A stretch of 16,075 nucleotides of DNA from DASWIV01 sp036397475. Its GTDB lineage: Bacteria; JAJVIF01; JAPKYR01. Shown here one piece after another: positions 7,215 through 15,773 of the stretch. The stretch is from the NCBI GenBank assembly GCA_036397475.1, contig DASWIV010000392.1:1-16075 (forward strand), written 5' to 3'. The position numbers were made by a program, and so were the translations under genes. Under the pieces are notes generated by a model. It was not told where the DNA came from. It saw only the letters and a list, made by a program, of their open reading frames with translations, and did not search any database. Numbering within the stretch: position 1 is the first letter of the stretch; every line of letters starts with the position of its first letter.

Positions 7215-10115
7215 TCAATAGAGCTTATATATTTGTATTCCTTTTCCATATGTAGCTACGTAAGAGTACTGTCCGTCAATCGCAATATCACGGGCATCCG
7301 GGTAGTCATAGGAAGCATTTAGCAATACGGGATCTGACGGGATGCTCACATCCAGAACACCGACACCATAGCCGGACATGTACAGGTAATTTCCGACCTG
7401 CTGCAACGCGTACGCGTAGTTATAATCCAGATCAATAGAATGATCGTAGAATGCTGCGGTCGGGTCGGATATATCTATTACACCAAGGGCGTTGTACCCA
7501 TGTCCGGCATACAGGTAGTTGCCGTTCACCAGAAATGCTGCAGGTTCATTGTCCAGGGGGAAGGTGAGGATTTCTGATGCAGCGGCCAGCGGATCGATAT
7601 CTATCACGTTTAATGAATAATTGGGCCAATCGACACCGCCTACATATGCATATCCCCCATCCACCACCACTTCATCGGCATAAAAGGTAGATGGCACCTC
7701 AGCAAAAAACGACGCGGTCCCCGGAGGATCTACATCGATAATAACCAGGTCATGATCCGTTGCCGCAAGGTATGCATACCCGCCATCTACATCGATATCA
7801 TTGCCAAAACCAAGAAATGCGACGGTATTAACTACGGTCTCGCTGCCCGGAATCGAAATATCGATGATGCTCAGGCCATCTTGTGTCTGAACATATGCGT
7901 AGTCACCCTCGATATCCATTGCTGAAGCCCCATACAGGCTGAGGCGCCTTGATAATTGAGTCATCTCGGGATTACTTATATCCAGAGATAAAAATCCCGA
8001 TTCGCCATTTGTTACATACAGGCGATCGCCTTTTACGCGCCCCCTGTAAGTATATGCAGGATAAAAAACCGTATCCAGAACCGAGATCATGGATGCTACT
8101 TCTATGTCAAGTGATAATGTGCCACCTAAACTTCCAGCATATAATACGTTGCCGGAAGCTTGGCAGGAGTCCGTAAACCAGTTGATCGGAAATACGGTTA
8201 GTTCGAAAGCGGTTCCTACAGGATCGACATCGATCACTTTTATTCCCTCCTGAGCGTCCGCGACATAACAAAAGCCATTTTCATAATCTACACCAAGCGC
8301 ATAATAGGTCATCACGTTCTTGACTATAGTGGCTGTCTCAGGAGGATCTATATCGATAATATTCAGTCCTTCCCACAGGCAGGCGGCATACAGATAAATC
8401 CCGTCGACATCCAGTTCGTAGCAGGAGGTCATGACAGGCACATTCGCTACGACCGAAGCTGTTTCCGGGGGATCTACATCGATTATCTGTATTCCATCCG
8501 AATCGGTCCCGACATAAACATATCCATCGTTATATACGCAGGTGTTTGGCCTGCTGGTAAAAAATACCGAGTTAATCAGGATTGGATCTTCCGGATCTGA
8601 GGCATCTACTATTTGCAGTAATCCATCTGGATATGTTGAATTCGCCAGATAAAGGACAGGCCCATTATTACACATATCATTTGCGGATCCATCATAATCG
8701 ACTTCAGACAATAATTGAATGTCATCCATCGAAGCTGCATTGTAAATCGCTAAATCGTTATTGTACGCAGCCATGTAAAGATTATCACCATTTATGGCCG
8801 CGCTGTTGACCTCATTAAAATCGGACGGCACGTTGTTGTACCAGGTGATATTTGCAGGATCCGTGGCATCGTAAATCTGGATCCCGTTATATCCTGACGC
8901 TATGATCAGGTAGTTATCTTTTACCAGGTAATTCGAAGTCGCACCATTCAGATTGTCAGGCGTAATCTCGGATATATCAAAATTCTCGACGACATTGATA
9001 TATGCAACCTGGTACGCGGACAGGTCCAGCCATGGCTTACCAACCGGATCATTTTCATTATCTTCAACCCGGATCAGGACCTGGTAAGTATCGTCCGGCA
9101 CATCGTTCTCATTTGAAATGGTAATCTCGTACCTGGTGTAATCCGGTTCTTCAGTCACGAGCGACGCTGTCTTGGTACCTGCGAATATTTCCGGGCATTC
9201 GAGCACGGGCGCTCCATGAGATGCCATCCCCTGGTAATCGTATACATCTATCGTAACAAATGCGTCGTTGAATGGATCGATGGACGTCGCGTGGACATCG
9301 ATCTTCCATGGCTCCGGACAATTCGCCCCGGGACCAAAATCAGTCATTGGATCCGTTACCGGAGTGGTCATTGGGGCTTCCCAGCTTACATCGAGCGCGT
9401 ATCCGAGTATTAACTGGCCTGGCGGCATCCGTATTTCGTATGTCTGAGTAACACTGTCTCCGGCAAAAAAAGCGTTCCTTGTATTTCCCGCATCGACAGT
9501 TACATACCTTTTGTATCCATTAACCTTGCTGTCCGGTGGAATCAGCGTCGCGAATTTGCCTTTCATGTAGCCCTCAAGTCCACCCGGACCCATTCCTTCC
9601 GTGAAGCTGTTATAAAGTGCCGTAAATCCGTCCGGATTGACCAGCTCTCCATCACCGAATTTCGGATCCGAAACCTTCAACCCGGACACAGGATAAGGAT
9701 GGTTCCCGTTGAATATAGCAATTCCTCTCAGGTCGAATCCGGTGAACGTCGGACTTGGGAATGGTCCTGAAACATCTACATCAATAAGAAGAGTGCCGTT
9801 TCCCGACGGCGCTATCCCTGTTATGCTGAAACAGTCCGAGCACGGCGATTTCTCTAAAAATGTCAGAACATTCCAGTGTTTTGAAGCGTCCCTCACAGGG
9901 ACAATTTCATATTCGATCTGCCCCGGATCGGCAGCATCGATAAAAATATAACTGAATGACAGCAGCGAATGGTTGCCGCCATTGGAGACACTGTCAGTGT
10001 TTATTTCCGGAATCTGGCTTAAACCGGGAGATGCCGGTTCTCCGCCTCCCGAGCAGCTTACAAATATTATCGCGGTAAAAATTAGACAGGAAACACAAGC
10101 GGTTAAACGCATCAT
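7215..10115 (-). CDS. Large lipoprotein: unrecognised N-terminal module plus 14 LVIVD-type propeller repeats (copy B)
   Basis: This is a 966-residue paralogue of the downstream lipoprotein. The signal is hydrophobic with lipobox IFVSC (Cys21, Ser at +2), followed by a Gly/Pro/Ser linker. Residues 46-377 hold the shared module with C92xxC95. From about residue 397 there are 14 propeller-type repeats in register with copy A, including the degenerate unit 7 after NWFTDSCQASGN and a Cys pair in unit 5 (565, 579). The collinear repeats imply the whole gene duplicated after the repeat array had formed. Two adjacent ATGs (10115, 10112) are possible starts; GAGGG at 10121-10125 lies 5 nt before the first and favours it slightly. 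A candidate promoter lies at 10188-10216. The product is probably an outer-membrane-anchored binding or scaffold protein; its ligand is unknown. Confidence 0.85.
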   Translation of the reverse strand: MMRLTACVSCLIFTAIIFVSCSGGGEPASPGLSQIPEINTDSVSNGGNHSLLSFSYIFIDAADPGQIEYEIVPVRDASKHWNVLTFLEKSPCSDCFSITGIAPSGNGTLLIDVDVSGPFPSPTFTGFDLRGIAIFNGNHPYPVSGLKVSDPKFGDGELVNPDGFTALYNSFTEGMGPGGLEGYMKGKFATLIPPDSKVNGYKRYVTVDAGNTRNAFFAGDSVTQTYEIRMPPGQLILGYALDVSWEAPMTTPVTDPMTDFGPGANCPEPWKIDVHATSIDPFNDAFVTIDVYDYQGMASHGAPVLECPEIFAGTKTASLVTEEPDYTRYEITISNENDVPDDTYQVLIRVEDNENDPVGKPWLDLSAYQVAYINVVENFDISEITPDNLNGATSNYLVKDNYLIIASGYNGIQIYDATDPANITWYNNVPSDFNEVNSAAINGDNLYMAAYNNDLAIYNAASMDDIQLLSEVDYDGSANDMCNNGPVLYLANSTYPDGLLQIVDASDPEDPILINSVFFTSRPNTCVYNDGYVYVGTDSDGIQIIDVDPPETASVVANVPVMTSCYELDVDGIYLYAACLWEGLNIIDIDPPETATIVKNVMTYYALGVDYENGFCYVADAQEGIKVIDVDPVGTAFELTVFPINWFTDSCQASGNVLYAGSLGGTLSLDIEVASMISVLDTVFYPAYTYRGRVKGDRLYVTNGESGFLSLDISNPEMTQLSRRLSLYGASAMDIEGDYAYVQTQDGLSIIDISIPGSETVVNTVAFLGFGNDIDVDGGYAYLAATDHDLVIIDVDPPGTASFFAEVPSTFYADEVVVDGGYAYVGGVDWPNYSLNVIDIDPLAAASEILTFPLDNEPAAFLVNGNYLYAGHGYNALGVIDISDPTAAFYDHSIDLDYNYAYALQQVGNYLYMSGYGVGVLDVSIPSDPVLLNASYDYPDARDIAIDGQYSYVATYGKGIQIYKLY
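7218..8927 (-). repeat. 14 tandem LVIVD-type protein repeats, copy B
   Basis: Fourteen units of about 41 residues cover residues 397-966. The clearest are unit 4 (NDGYVYVGTDSDGIQIIDVD), unit 9 (EGDYAYVQTQDGLSIIDIS) and unit 14, which ends the protein at IQIYKLY just as copy A ends at VSIIKLW. The DPPETAS/T variant occurs in units 4 and 5 and DPPGTAS in unit 10. Confidence 0.75.
8985..9980 (-). other. Unrecognised conserved N-terminal module, copy B (residues 46-377)
   Basis: This is the copy B counterpart of the module at 6039-7031, with the same order of conserved blocks and the same CxxC, NCPEPW and LECPE cysteines. It is the most conserved part of the two paralogues, so it probably carries the shared function, while the repeats may set specificity (inference). 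Confidence 0.55.
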
Positions 10116-10187
10116 GAGGACCCTCGCTCAATTAATGGTGGGTTGAATCCAGCGTCCCTTTATTTTACGCTAAATATCAACAGCTAT

Positions 10188-10216
10188 ATTGTAAACTAAT
10201 GAGTGTAAACAGGCAA
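10188..10216 (-). promoter_or_regulatory. Sigma70-type promoter of the lipoprotein pair
   Basis: On the minus strand a -35 TTGCCT (10211-10216), a 17-bp spacer and a -10 TACAAT (10188-10193) predict a start near 10181 and a leader of about 65 nt before the copy B ATG. The 204-bp gap 10116-10319 holds this promoter and the inverted repeat at 10206-10232. I see no convincing terminator for the signalling operon in it, so read-through into the lipoproteins is also possible. Confidence 0.5.
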
Positions 10217-10232
10217 GCGGGCTGTCTGTTTA
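10206..10232. repeat. Inverted repeat over the -35 box, candidate operator
   Basis: TAAACAGGCA (10206-10215) and TGTCTGTTTA (10223-10232) are 10-bp arms with one mismatch and a 7-bp centre. No run of T follows on the minus strand, so it is a poor terminator. It encloses the -35 of the lipoprotein promoter, where a repressor or activator could bind. AT-rich TTAATTAA sequence lies beside it. Confidence 0.4.
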
Positions 10233-10319
10233 ATTAATTTAATCCCAATCTCCGTACAAAACTCCATCCCTGACCGGAGAATGACAGGTAAAAACGCAAT
10301 CGATTTCAGTTTTGTTACC

Positions 10320-11483
10320 CTATGCCATGTAGCCGGAGCTACCGCTCTCTATCACTACCGCTTCGACCTCTTCCGGAGCTTCTCCCGCCCGGGCGAAGTT
10401 CCTCAACCTGGCCATCAGGGTCGGCGTTACAGTCTGCCCTTTTGAAACAAGAAGTGTGCCATCCTTGCCCCTGACATCCTTCGTCAATATCATGTCAGCT
10501 GCCAGGTCATGAACACTGATCATATGGGTGGATACTTTCGCAGGCTGTTCCTGTGCGTCTTCCAGGGCTGAAATCATGAGTGGATCGAACATCTTCGGAT
10601 GTTCCTTCAAATACCGCAAGGCTTCGACCTTAGCCTTCCCGTGCCGAAGCAGGCCGTCATATGCCAGCGCTACCTTCAATGCACGGGCGCCTTCAGGGAT
10701 ATCGTCCCCCTGTACCTCATCGCCCGGAGCACCTGTGCCATCGTAATTTTTCTCCTGGTAAAGAATGATCTCAGCGATATTTTCAAGCCTCGGAATGTTC
10801 TCGATCAGGTCATGGCCGATCTTCGGATGTGATTCGAACATCTTCTGCTCCATGGTGCTTAGTGGAACACCTTTGTAGATCTTATCGATCATATTGGTCG
10901 GAAGAGAGACCACCCCGGTCTGGGACAACATGCCCGCCAGTTCATATTCCCAGCCATTAGGCAGTTTCATTTTATTGGCTATTTCTTTCATTATCTGGCG
11001 TACTCTGGTCGCCTTGCCGAAAGCAGCCGGACTTGCAAGCGACATTACATCCGTCAGGACCTTGACGCTTCCCTTGAGTGTATTTTCAAGCAGTTCCTTC
11101 TCCGCTGTCACCAGCTTGTATTGGTGGATTCCGGCATTTATCGCCAGTGATAATTCATCCGGCGAACAGGGCTTGGTCATGAACCTGAAAATATGGCCTT
11201 CGTTCACCGCCTTTATTGACGAATCCAGGTCGGCATTTCCCGTTAGCATCATACGTACGGTATCGGGAATTATTTCCTTTATCTCTGACAATAATTCTAT
11301 GCCGTTCATTCCCGGCATCTGGAGATCGGATACGATTACAGCGAAATCGACGTCATCGGACAACCTTTCGAGCGCCTCGTCAGGTCCTAGTGCCGTTTCC
11401 AGCTGGAATTTTTTTCTTAGATTTCTCACGTAGCCGTCGAGGATATTGGGATCGTCGTCGACCAGTAGTACTTTTTCATTCAT
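10320..11483 (-). CDS. Response regulator: REC plus degenerate HD-GYP-like domain
   Basis: This is a 387-residue protein. REC covers residues 1-125, with acidic pocket D10/D11, phospho-acceptor D53 (VSDLQMP), T81 and K104 (TKP). A helical linker leads to an HD-GYP-type fold at about 135-285: the order AGMLSQTG, LPTNMIDKI, ESHPKIGHDLI, DGTGAPG and IPEGARALKV is that of RpfG-like proteins. The metal ligands are largely gone: the HD doublet is S187-Q188, the HHE motif is Y242-Q243-E, and the GYP motif reads GAP. A working cyclic-di-GMP phosphodiesterase is therefore unlikely, and the domain probably binds partners or nucleotide. The C-terminal part (about 318-365) has a DLAADMILTKDV, DGTLLVSKGQ pattern often seen after such domains. 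Its start overlaps the REC-HDOD stop by 1 nt (TAATG), with GGAGG at 11494-11498, 10 nt upstream. It is the last gene of the signalling operon. Confidence 0.85.
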   Translation of the reverse strand: MNEKVLLVDDDPNILDGYVRNLRKKFQLETALGPDEALERLSDDVDFAVIVSDLQMPGMNGIELLSEIKEIIPDTVRMMLTGNADLDSSIKAVNEGHIFRFMTKPCSPDELSLAINAGIHQYKLVTAEKELLENTLKGSVKVLTDVMSLASPAAFGKATRVRQIMKEIANKMKLPNGWEYELAGMLSQTGVVSLPTNMIDKIYKGVPLSTMEQKMFESHPKIGHDLIENIPRLENIAEIILYQEKNYDGTGAPGDEVQGDDIPEGARALKVALAYDGLLRHGKAKVEALRYLKEHPKMFDPLMISALEDAQEQPAKVSTHMISVHDLAADMILTKDVRGKDGTLLVSKGQTVTPTLMARLRNFARAGEAPEEVEAVVIESGSSGYMA

Positions 11484-12706
11484 TAGTCCTTAACCTCCAG
11501 GAGTAAGTTTTGGCAGACTTTCCGCCAGGTATCGAGTTTGGATCCGAACCCGATACTTTCGATGTATTCCATATCGATACCACTGTATGTCAGGTCCGAT
11601 TCGCTATGGCATATTTCATAAACTATTTCGTTGGCGCAATGGACCGCGGCTAGCGGAGTGAATCCTTCGGCGTAACATACCGACGGTGTATGGTGGAATG
11701 CAATTGCCTCAATTATCGAGTCCGAGAATCCCCACAATCCGAGCAGATACGCTCCGATTTCTCCGTGCGTTGTGCCATACTCATTGAACTCTTCAATTGT
11801 GATCAACGTATTGTTTTGTTTGGCGGATTGAATGACTGTGTGGTATGAGCCATCAAGGCGCGACGCCAGAATCGCCTTCCCGATATCATGGAGGATACCG
11901 CTGATAAAACAGTTATCGATTACCCTCTTCTCAGCCTTTATACTCATCGCGATATTCTTCGCGCAAGCCCCTACATCGAGTGAATGCCTCCACACCTGCT
12001 CCATATCGAGTCCAGCGTATGAATCCTCATCGAATTGCCTGAATACCTGTACCGAAAGCGCGAGCGATTCAATCGTGTCGAATCCTAGCAGCTTTACCGC
12101 GTCGCCCGGCGATGCCACATGCCTCCTCACACCGAAAAATGCGCTGTTCACGAGCTGGAGGATTTTTGTCGTCATTCCCAGGTCCTTGCTGATTATCCTC
12201 TCGACATTTTTAAATTCAGGCTCCGGCTCATTGAGTTCGCCCATCAATTCCTGGTACAGAACGGGAAGGCTGGGAAGGCTGTCCATTTTCGTTGTGACCG
12301 AAAGCAATTGATCTGAATGAAGGAGGCTTCTGAGCTGGTGGCTTCTCTTAAGCGAGCTCTTAAGGGTCTCGGCGTCGCAGGGCTTCGATAAGTATTGGTG
12401 CACCGGTCCCACCGACTGCATAATCTGGCTCTTTTCAGCTTCGCCTGACAGCGCTATCCTCACCATCTCTGGATATTCTTCCTGGACCTTCGACAGCAAT
12501 TCGGATCCGGTCATCCTCGGCATTTTCATGTCGGACACTATAATGTCGAACTTCGTTCTGCCTAAGATTTCCAGGGCTTCCTCAGGGCTGTTCGCGAATT
12601 CCATTTCCCACGAGTCCCGCATGGTCCGTAACATCCTGCGCAGACCCTCAAGAATGTTAGGTTCATCATCGACGAACAATATTCTTAGTTTTGTAGAATC
12701 AGACAT
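11483..12706 (-). CDS. Response regulator: REC-HDOD
   Basis: This is a 407-residue protein when started at the ATG at 12706. REC occupies 1-125 with D13/D14, phospho-acceptor D59 (VSDMKMP), S87 and K108 (SKP). HDOD covers about 140-345: SLPSLPVLYQELM, ISKDLGMTTKILQLVNSAFFG, VKLLGF, and ILHDIGK with H274-D275, then H338-H339. HDOD domains are usually non-catalytic signalling modules in regulators of motility, chemotaxis and c-di-GMP networks. There is no DNA-binding domain. A longer frame exists to 12739, but the extra 11 residues (MWLGDPGRGVP) lack REC character, whereas an AAGGGGGG ribosome site sits 5 nt before the ATG at 12706. The start overlaps the histidine kinase stop by 8 nt, which implies coupled translation and a cognate kinase-regulator pair. 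Confidence 0.9.
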   Translation of the reverse strand: MSDSTKLRILFVDDEPNILEGLRRMLRTMRDSWEMEFANSPEEALEILGRTKFDIIVSDMKMPRMTGSELLSKVQEEYPEMVRIALSGEAEKSQIMQSVGPVHQYLSKPCDAETLKSSLKRSHQLRSLLHSDQLLSVTTKMDSLPSLPVLYQELMGELNEPEPEFKNVERIISKDLGMTTKILQLVNSAFFGVRRHVASPGDAVKLLGFDTIESLALSVQVFRQFDEDSYAGLDMEQVWRHSLDVGACAKNIAMSIKAEKRVIDNCFISGILHDIGKAILASRLDGSYHTVIQSAKQNNTLITIEEFNEYGTTHGEIGAYLLGLWGFSDSIIEAIAFHHTPSVCYAEGFTPLAAVHCANEIVYEICHSESDLTYSGIDMEYIESIGFGSKLDTWRKVCQNLLLEVKD

Positions 12707-15700
12707 CGGTACCCCCCTTCCTGGATCCCCCAGCCACATGAGACTCTTTGGTACCCTTTATCTCGATCGGCAACCTGATAATGAATGTAGAGCCTTCGCC
12801 CTCCACCGTCTCGAACTTTAAACTTCCCCCATGTTTCTCGCAGATCACACTGTGGCTGATTGACAGGCCCTGGCCCGTTCCCTTCCCTACCTCCTTAGTG
12901 GTGAAAAATGGATCGAATACCTTACTCTGGATCCTGTCCGGAATTCCTGTGCCAGTGTCACTGATTCTGATCTCCGCATATTTGCCATCGAGGCGCGTTT
13001 CAACTTTAATTTTTCCCTTTTCAGTGGAATCCGGACCGATCTTCTCCGATATTGCATGGGCCGCATTGGTGATCATATTCAGAATGACCTGGTTGAAATC
13101 GCCCGCATACATCGGAACCGAATGGAGATTTTCATCGAAATCGAATTCCATCTCCGCGACATACTTCCATTCGTTTCTGGCTACCAGCGCGGTATTCTCG
13201 ATTGCCTTGTGAATGTCGTGGCGCTGCTTCTCTTCAGACCCGGGATGCGAAAAATCTTTCATCGCTCTCACTATCTGCGCGACACGCTTTACTCCGTCCA
13301 GCGACTGGTTGATCGCCTTAGGAATTTCCACCTCGAGAAATTCAAGGTCAGTTTCTATTATCAGCCCATCCAGTTCCTTTACCGTCTCCTGTGCGAAACC
13401 TGCATTTGTCGCCTCGTCTTTCAGGACCGCATACTTGTCCAGGAGTTTGCGAAGATCCTCGTAACTTTCTTTTAGAAAACTGGTATTATCCCCGACATAT
13501 TGCGTAGGCGTGTTTATTTCATGCGCTATTCCGGCTGCCAGCTGGCCGATCGACTCAAGTTTCTGTGCCTGCCTTAATTCTGATTCAAGCTTCAGCTCTT
13601 CGGTGATATCCTTGCCCACCATCACCCTGTAAACGGAATTTCCTTCCCAGTCCAGTACACTGGCGATTCTCACATCGGCCATGAATATCTTGCCTTCCTT
13701 ACCTACCATTTTTATGGTACCGGTCCACGAATTTGACGAGCTGTGATGAGACAGGTGATTTATGCACTCCGGGGAATCTTCGTTCACAACGAAAACTGAC
13801 GAACATTCCTTGCCGATTATTTCGGAATGGTGATATCCGCTGGACTCAAGGTAGGCCGGATTAACATAGATGATTTTGCCAGTCTGGTCGCCAACCACAA
13901 CGATCTCTCTTGCCTGCTCCACTATCAGCGCCAGGCGTTTGAGTTCAGTCTCCACCTTTTTTCGTTCGGAAATGTCCCGTGCTGTGAAAATAATGTAAGG
14001 CATTCCATCCCGTAACGTGCCTGAGCCTGAGATCTCAACAGGGAAGCGGTAACCTGTCCGGTTAGCGGTCATTATCTCCATCGTCGTTCCCTGGTTTATG
14101 TTCGCCAGCTCAGACACTATCGAAATCATCGAGCTATAATCTTCGACCAGGTCCTCTGGTGCTGTATCGCGCCAGTTGGTACCAATTATCTCTTCGGCGC
14201 TGTACCCGTACATTTTTTCCGCCGCGGGATTCCAGAGCTCTATTCTCCCACTCGCATCGACCGCTATCATCGCGTCCTGGCTCGCATTTACGAACGACCT
14301 GAACCTTTCCTCGCTCTCCTGCAGGGCGCGCTTGATCTCCAGATCCTCTGTCACGTCATCCTTGACAGCTATATAATGTGTGATGACACCTTTATCATTG
14401 ACTATGGGGGAGATCAGTGATTTATCGATAAAAGTTTCCCTGTTCTTCTTTACGTTCACGAATTCCCCTTCCCAGATATTGCCGCTACTTATCGTTTTCC
14501 ATAGATCTGAATAAACTGCCGGATCGGTCCCTTCCGATTTCAGAATACTGGTATTCCTGCCCATCAGTTCTTCTTTTTCGTACCCCGTCACTTCCATGAA
14601 ATGCCTGTTCACATACTCGATTGTGCCATTACAATCCGTTATTACAACCATCGCTGAACTTTGCTCGATTGCGGTAAGCAGAATGTTCATTTTATGCTCG
14701 GATATATTTTTCTGTTCTATCGTTTCCGTAAGCATCCTGTTTTTATTCGTAACGGCACTAACCATTCCACCGATTACGAAAGTCAGGGCCAGTCCGGCAA
14801 TTAATACCGCCCATGCGATTATCGGGTTTGAAGAGAATGGAAACTCATTGTTGGGAAATAGTGTCAGTGCCAGTACTGTTCCGTCGATTTCCAGGTCCCT
14901 GGTGTAGATAAGTCCGCCATTATCCCCTGCACCGCTCCCGTTTCCATCACGCGGAGATCCGTTGAGAAGTACGGAAAATGGCTGGTCCTCGGAATTGAAG
15001 CCCTGCATATCGAGTGAAACAGCTATCCCCGGATTATTTATCACCGGCGGGGAACTCTGGATAATAATCCGCATATCCAGTTTCGCCACTACGAAACCCT
15101 TACAGGTTTCTTCTCCATCGCTGCTGCTCCCGACATTCTGCCCTCGCTTGATCACGGGTTGCAGCAGGAGCATTTCATTTTCATCGACTACATTTGCACC
15201 GGTTACGATTGCCACCATTCCCGTTACGGAAGCCACCTCCAGTACCTGAAGCATTCCCGGGATTGTGCCGAGGTCGAATCCCTGCTCAGCCTCGTAATTT
15301 CCCTTGGACACCACAAAGAATTGCGGATAATAGACTTCCCTGTCCGATGCCGGAACTAATTCTCCCTGGCTGTTTAATTCTGTGATCTGAAAATCCTGCT
15401 TGCCATAATTAATGGCTGTACCTTTGAATTCTTCGAGATCTTCGCGCTCTACTCTTGGTATCCAGTTGATGAATTTAATCCCGCTATGATCGTTAAGAAT
15501 ATTTGTGGTGAACTTGGTGAATTCCTGGGAATCGACATAATAGGATGACAGGAAAAAATCAGCCAGAAGATCCATATCCTCCGCATGGCCTGAAATTTCG
15601 TTTGAGACATAATCCGCGACCGATGCAGCCCGCTGCTCGAACTCAAACCTGATAAACTGCTCGTGCTTCCTGGAAACATAACTCACGCATACCAGGGTTA

Positions 15701-15773
15701 GAAATATCCCCACAACCTGTATGGTCAAGGCGGGCAAATAATTCTTAAGCGATTTATTGAAGTTGAAGTTCAT
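12699..15773 (-). CDS. Membrane histidine kinase: CHASE-PAS-PAS-PAS-HisKA-HATPase
   Basis: This is a 1024-residue kinase when started at the ATG at 15773. Order: membrane segment at about 13-33; periplasmic CHASE-type sensor at about 55-290 (FINWIPRV, YYPQFFV, GFDLGTIPG are visible); membrane segment at about 317-341; PAS1 at about 365-480, PAS2 at 487-605 and PAS3 at 610-725, each closing with a PAC-like (K/R)D-(V/I)-(T/S)E; H-box with AHEINTP, phospho-acceptor His751; a long dimerisation helix insert; then HATPase_c with NMITNAAHA, DTGTGIP, FDPFFTT and GKGTGQGL. All catalytic boxes look intact. CHASE domains sense small molecules outside the cell; the ligand is unknown. The upstream extension to 15836 is rejected because AGGAGG at 15783-15788 lies 9 nt before this ATG, and the extension overlaps the preceding gene more deeply. 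It overlaps the upstream kinase gene by 20 nt and the REC-HDOD gene by 8 nt. Confidence 0.9.
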   Translation of the reverse strand: MNFNFNKSLKNYLPALTIQVVGIFLTLVCVSYVSRKHEQFIRFEFEQRAASVADYVSNEISGHAEDMDLLADFFLSSYYVDSQEFTKFTTNILNDHSGIKFINWIPRVEREDLEEFKGTAINYGKQDFQITELNSQGELVPASDREVYYPQFFVVSKGNYEAEQGFDLGTIPGMLQVLEVASVTGMVAIVTGANVVDENEMLLLQPVIKRGQNVGSSSDGEETCKGFVVAKLDMRIIIQSSPPVINNPGIAVSLDMQGFNSEDQPFSVLLNGSPRDGNGSGAGDNGGLIYTRDLEIDGTVLALTLFPNNEFPFSSNPIIAWAVLIAGLALTFVIGGMVSAVTNKNRMLTETIEQKNISEHKMNILLTAIEQSSAMVVITDCNGTIEYVNRHFMEVTGYEKEELMGRNTSILKSEGTDPAVYSDLWKTISSGNIWEGEFVNVKKNRETFIDKSLISPIVNDKGVITHYIAVKDDVTEDLEIKRALQESEERFRSFVNASQDAMIAVDASGRIELWNPAAEKMYGYSAEEIIGTNWRDTAPEDLVEDYSSMISIVSELANINQGTTMEIMTANRTGYRFPVEISGSGTLRDGMPYIIFTARDISERKKVETELKRLALIVEQAREIVVVGDQTGKIIYVNPAYLESSGYHHSEIIGKECSSVFVVNEDSPECINHLSHHSSSNSWTGTIKMVGKEGKIFMADVRIASVLDWEGNSVYRVMVGKDITEELKLESELRQAQKLESIGQLAAGIAHEINTPTQYVGDNTSFLKESYEDLRKLLDKYAVLKDEATNAGFAQETVKELDGLIIETDLEFLEVEIPKAINQSLDGVKRVAQIVRAMKDFSHPGSEEKQRHDIHKAIENTALVARNEWKYVAEMEFDFDENLHSVPMYAGDFNQVILNMITNAAHAISEKIGPDSTEKGKIKVETRLDGKYAEIRISDTGTGIPDRIQSKVFDPFFTTKEVGKGTGQGLSISHSVICEKHGGSLKFETVEGEGSTFIIRLPIEIKGTKESHVAGGSRKGGTDV
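12712..12719 (-). promoter_or_regulatory. Ribosome binding site deciding the REC-HDOD start
   Basis: AAGGGGGG lies 5 nt before the ATG at 12706 and inside the end of the kinase gene. It favours this start over the ATG at 12739, which has no comparable site. Confidence 0.6.

Noticed and set aside
4620..8950. Recurring short DNA words such as GGATC(G/T)ACATCGAT, considered as a CRISPR or DNA repeat array
   Set aside because: They recur with the protein blade period, are imperfect, and encode the VDPP motif; they reflect protein repeats.
10266..10290. Hairpin CCTG...CAGG as terminator of the signalling operon
   Set aside because: The stem is only four clean base pairs with mismatches, and no T-run follows on the minus strand.
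10894..11433. Plus-strand open frame of 179 codons
   Set aside because: It is fully antisense to the REC/pseudo-HD-GYP gene, which has clear family motifs; its own translation has none.
12707..12739. Longer start for the REC-HDOD gene
   Set aside because: It would add 11 residues unlike a REC N-terminus; the strong ribosome site supports the ATG at 12706.
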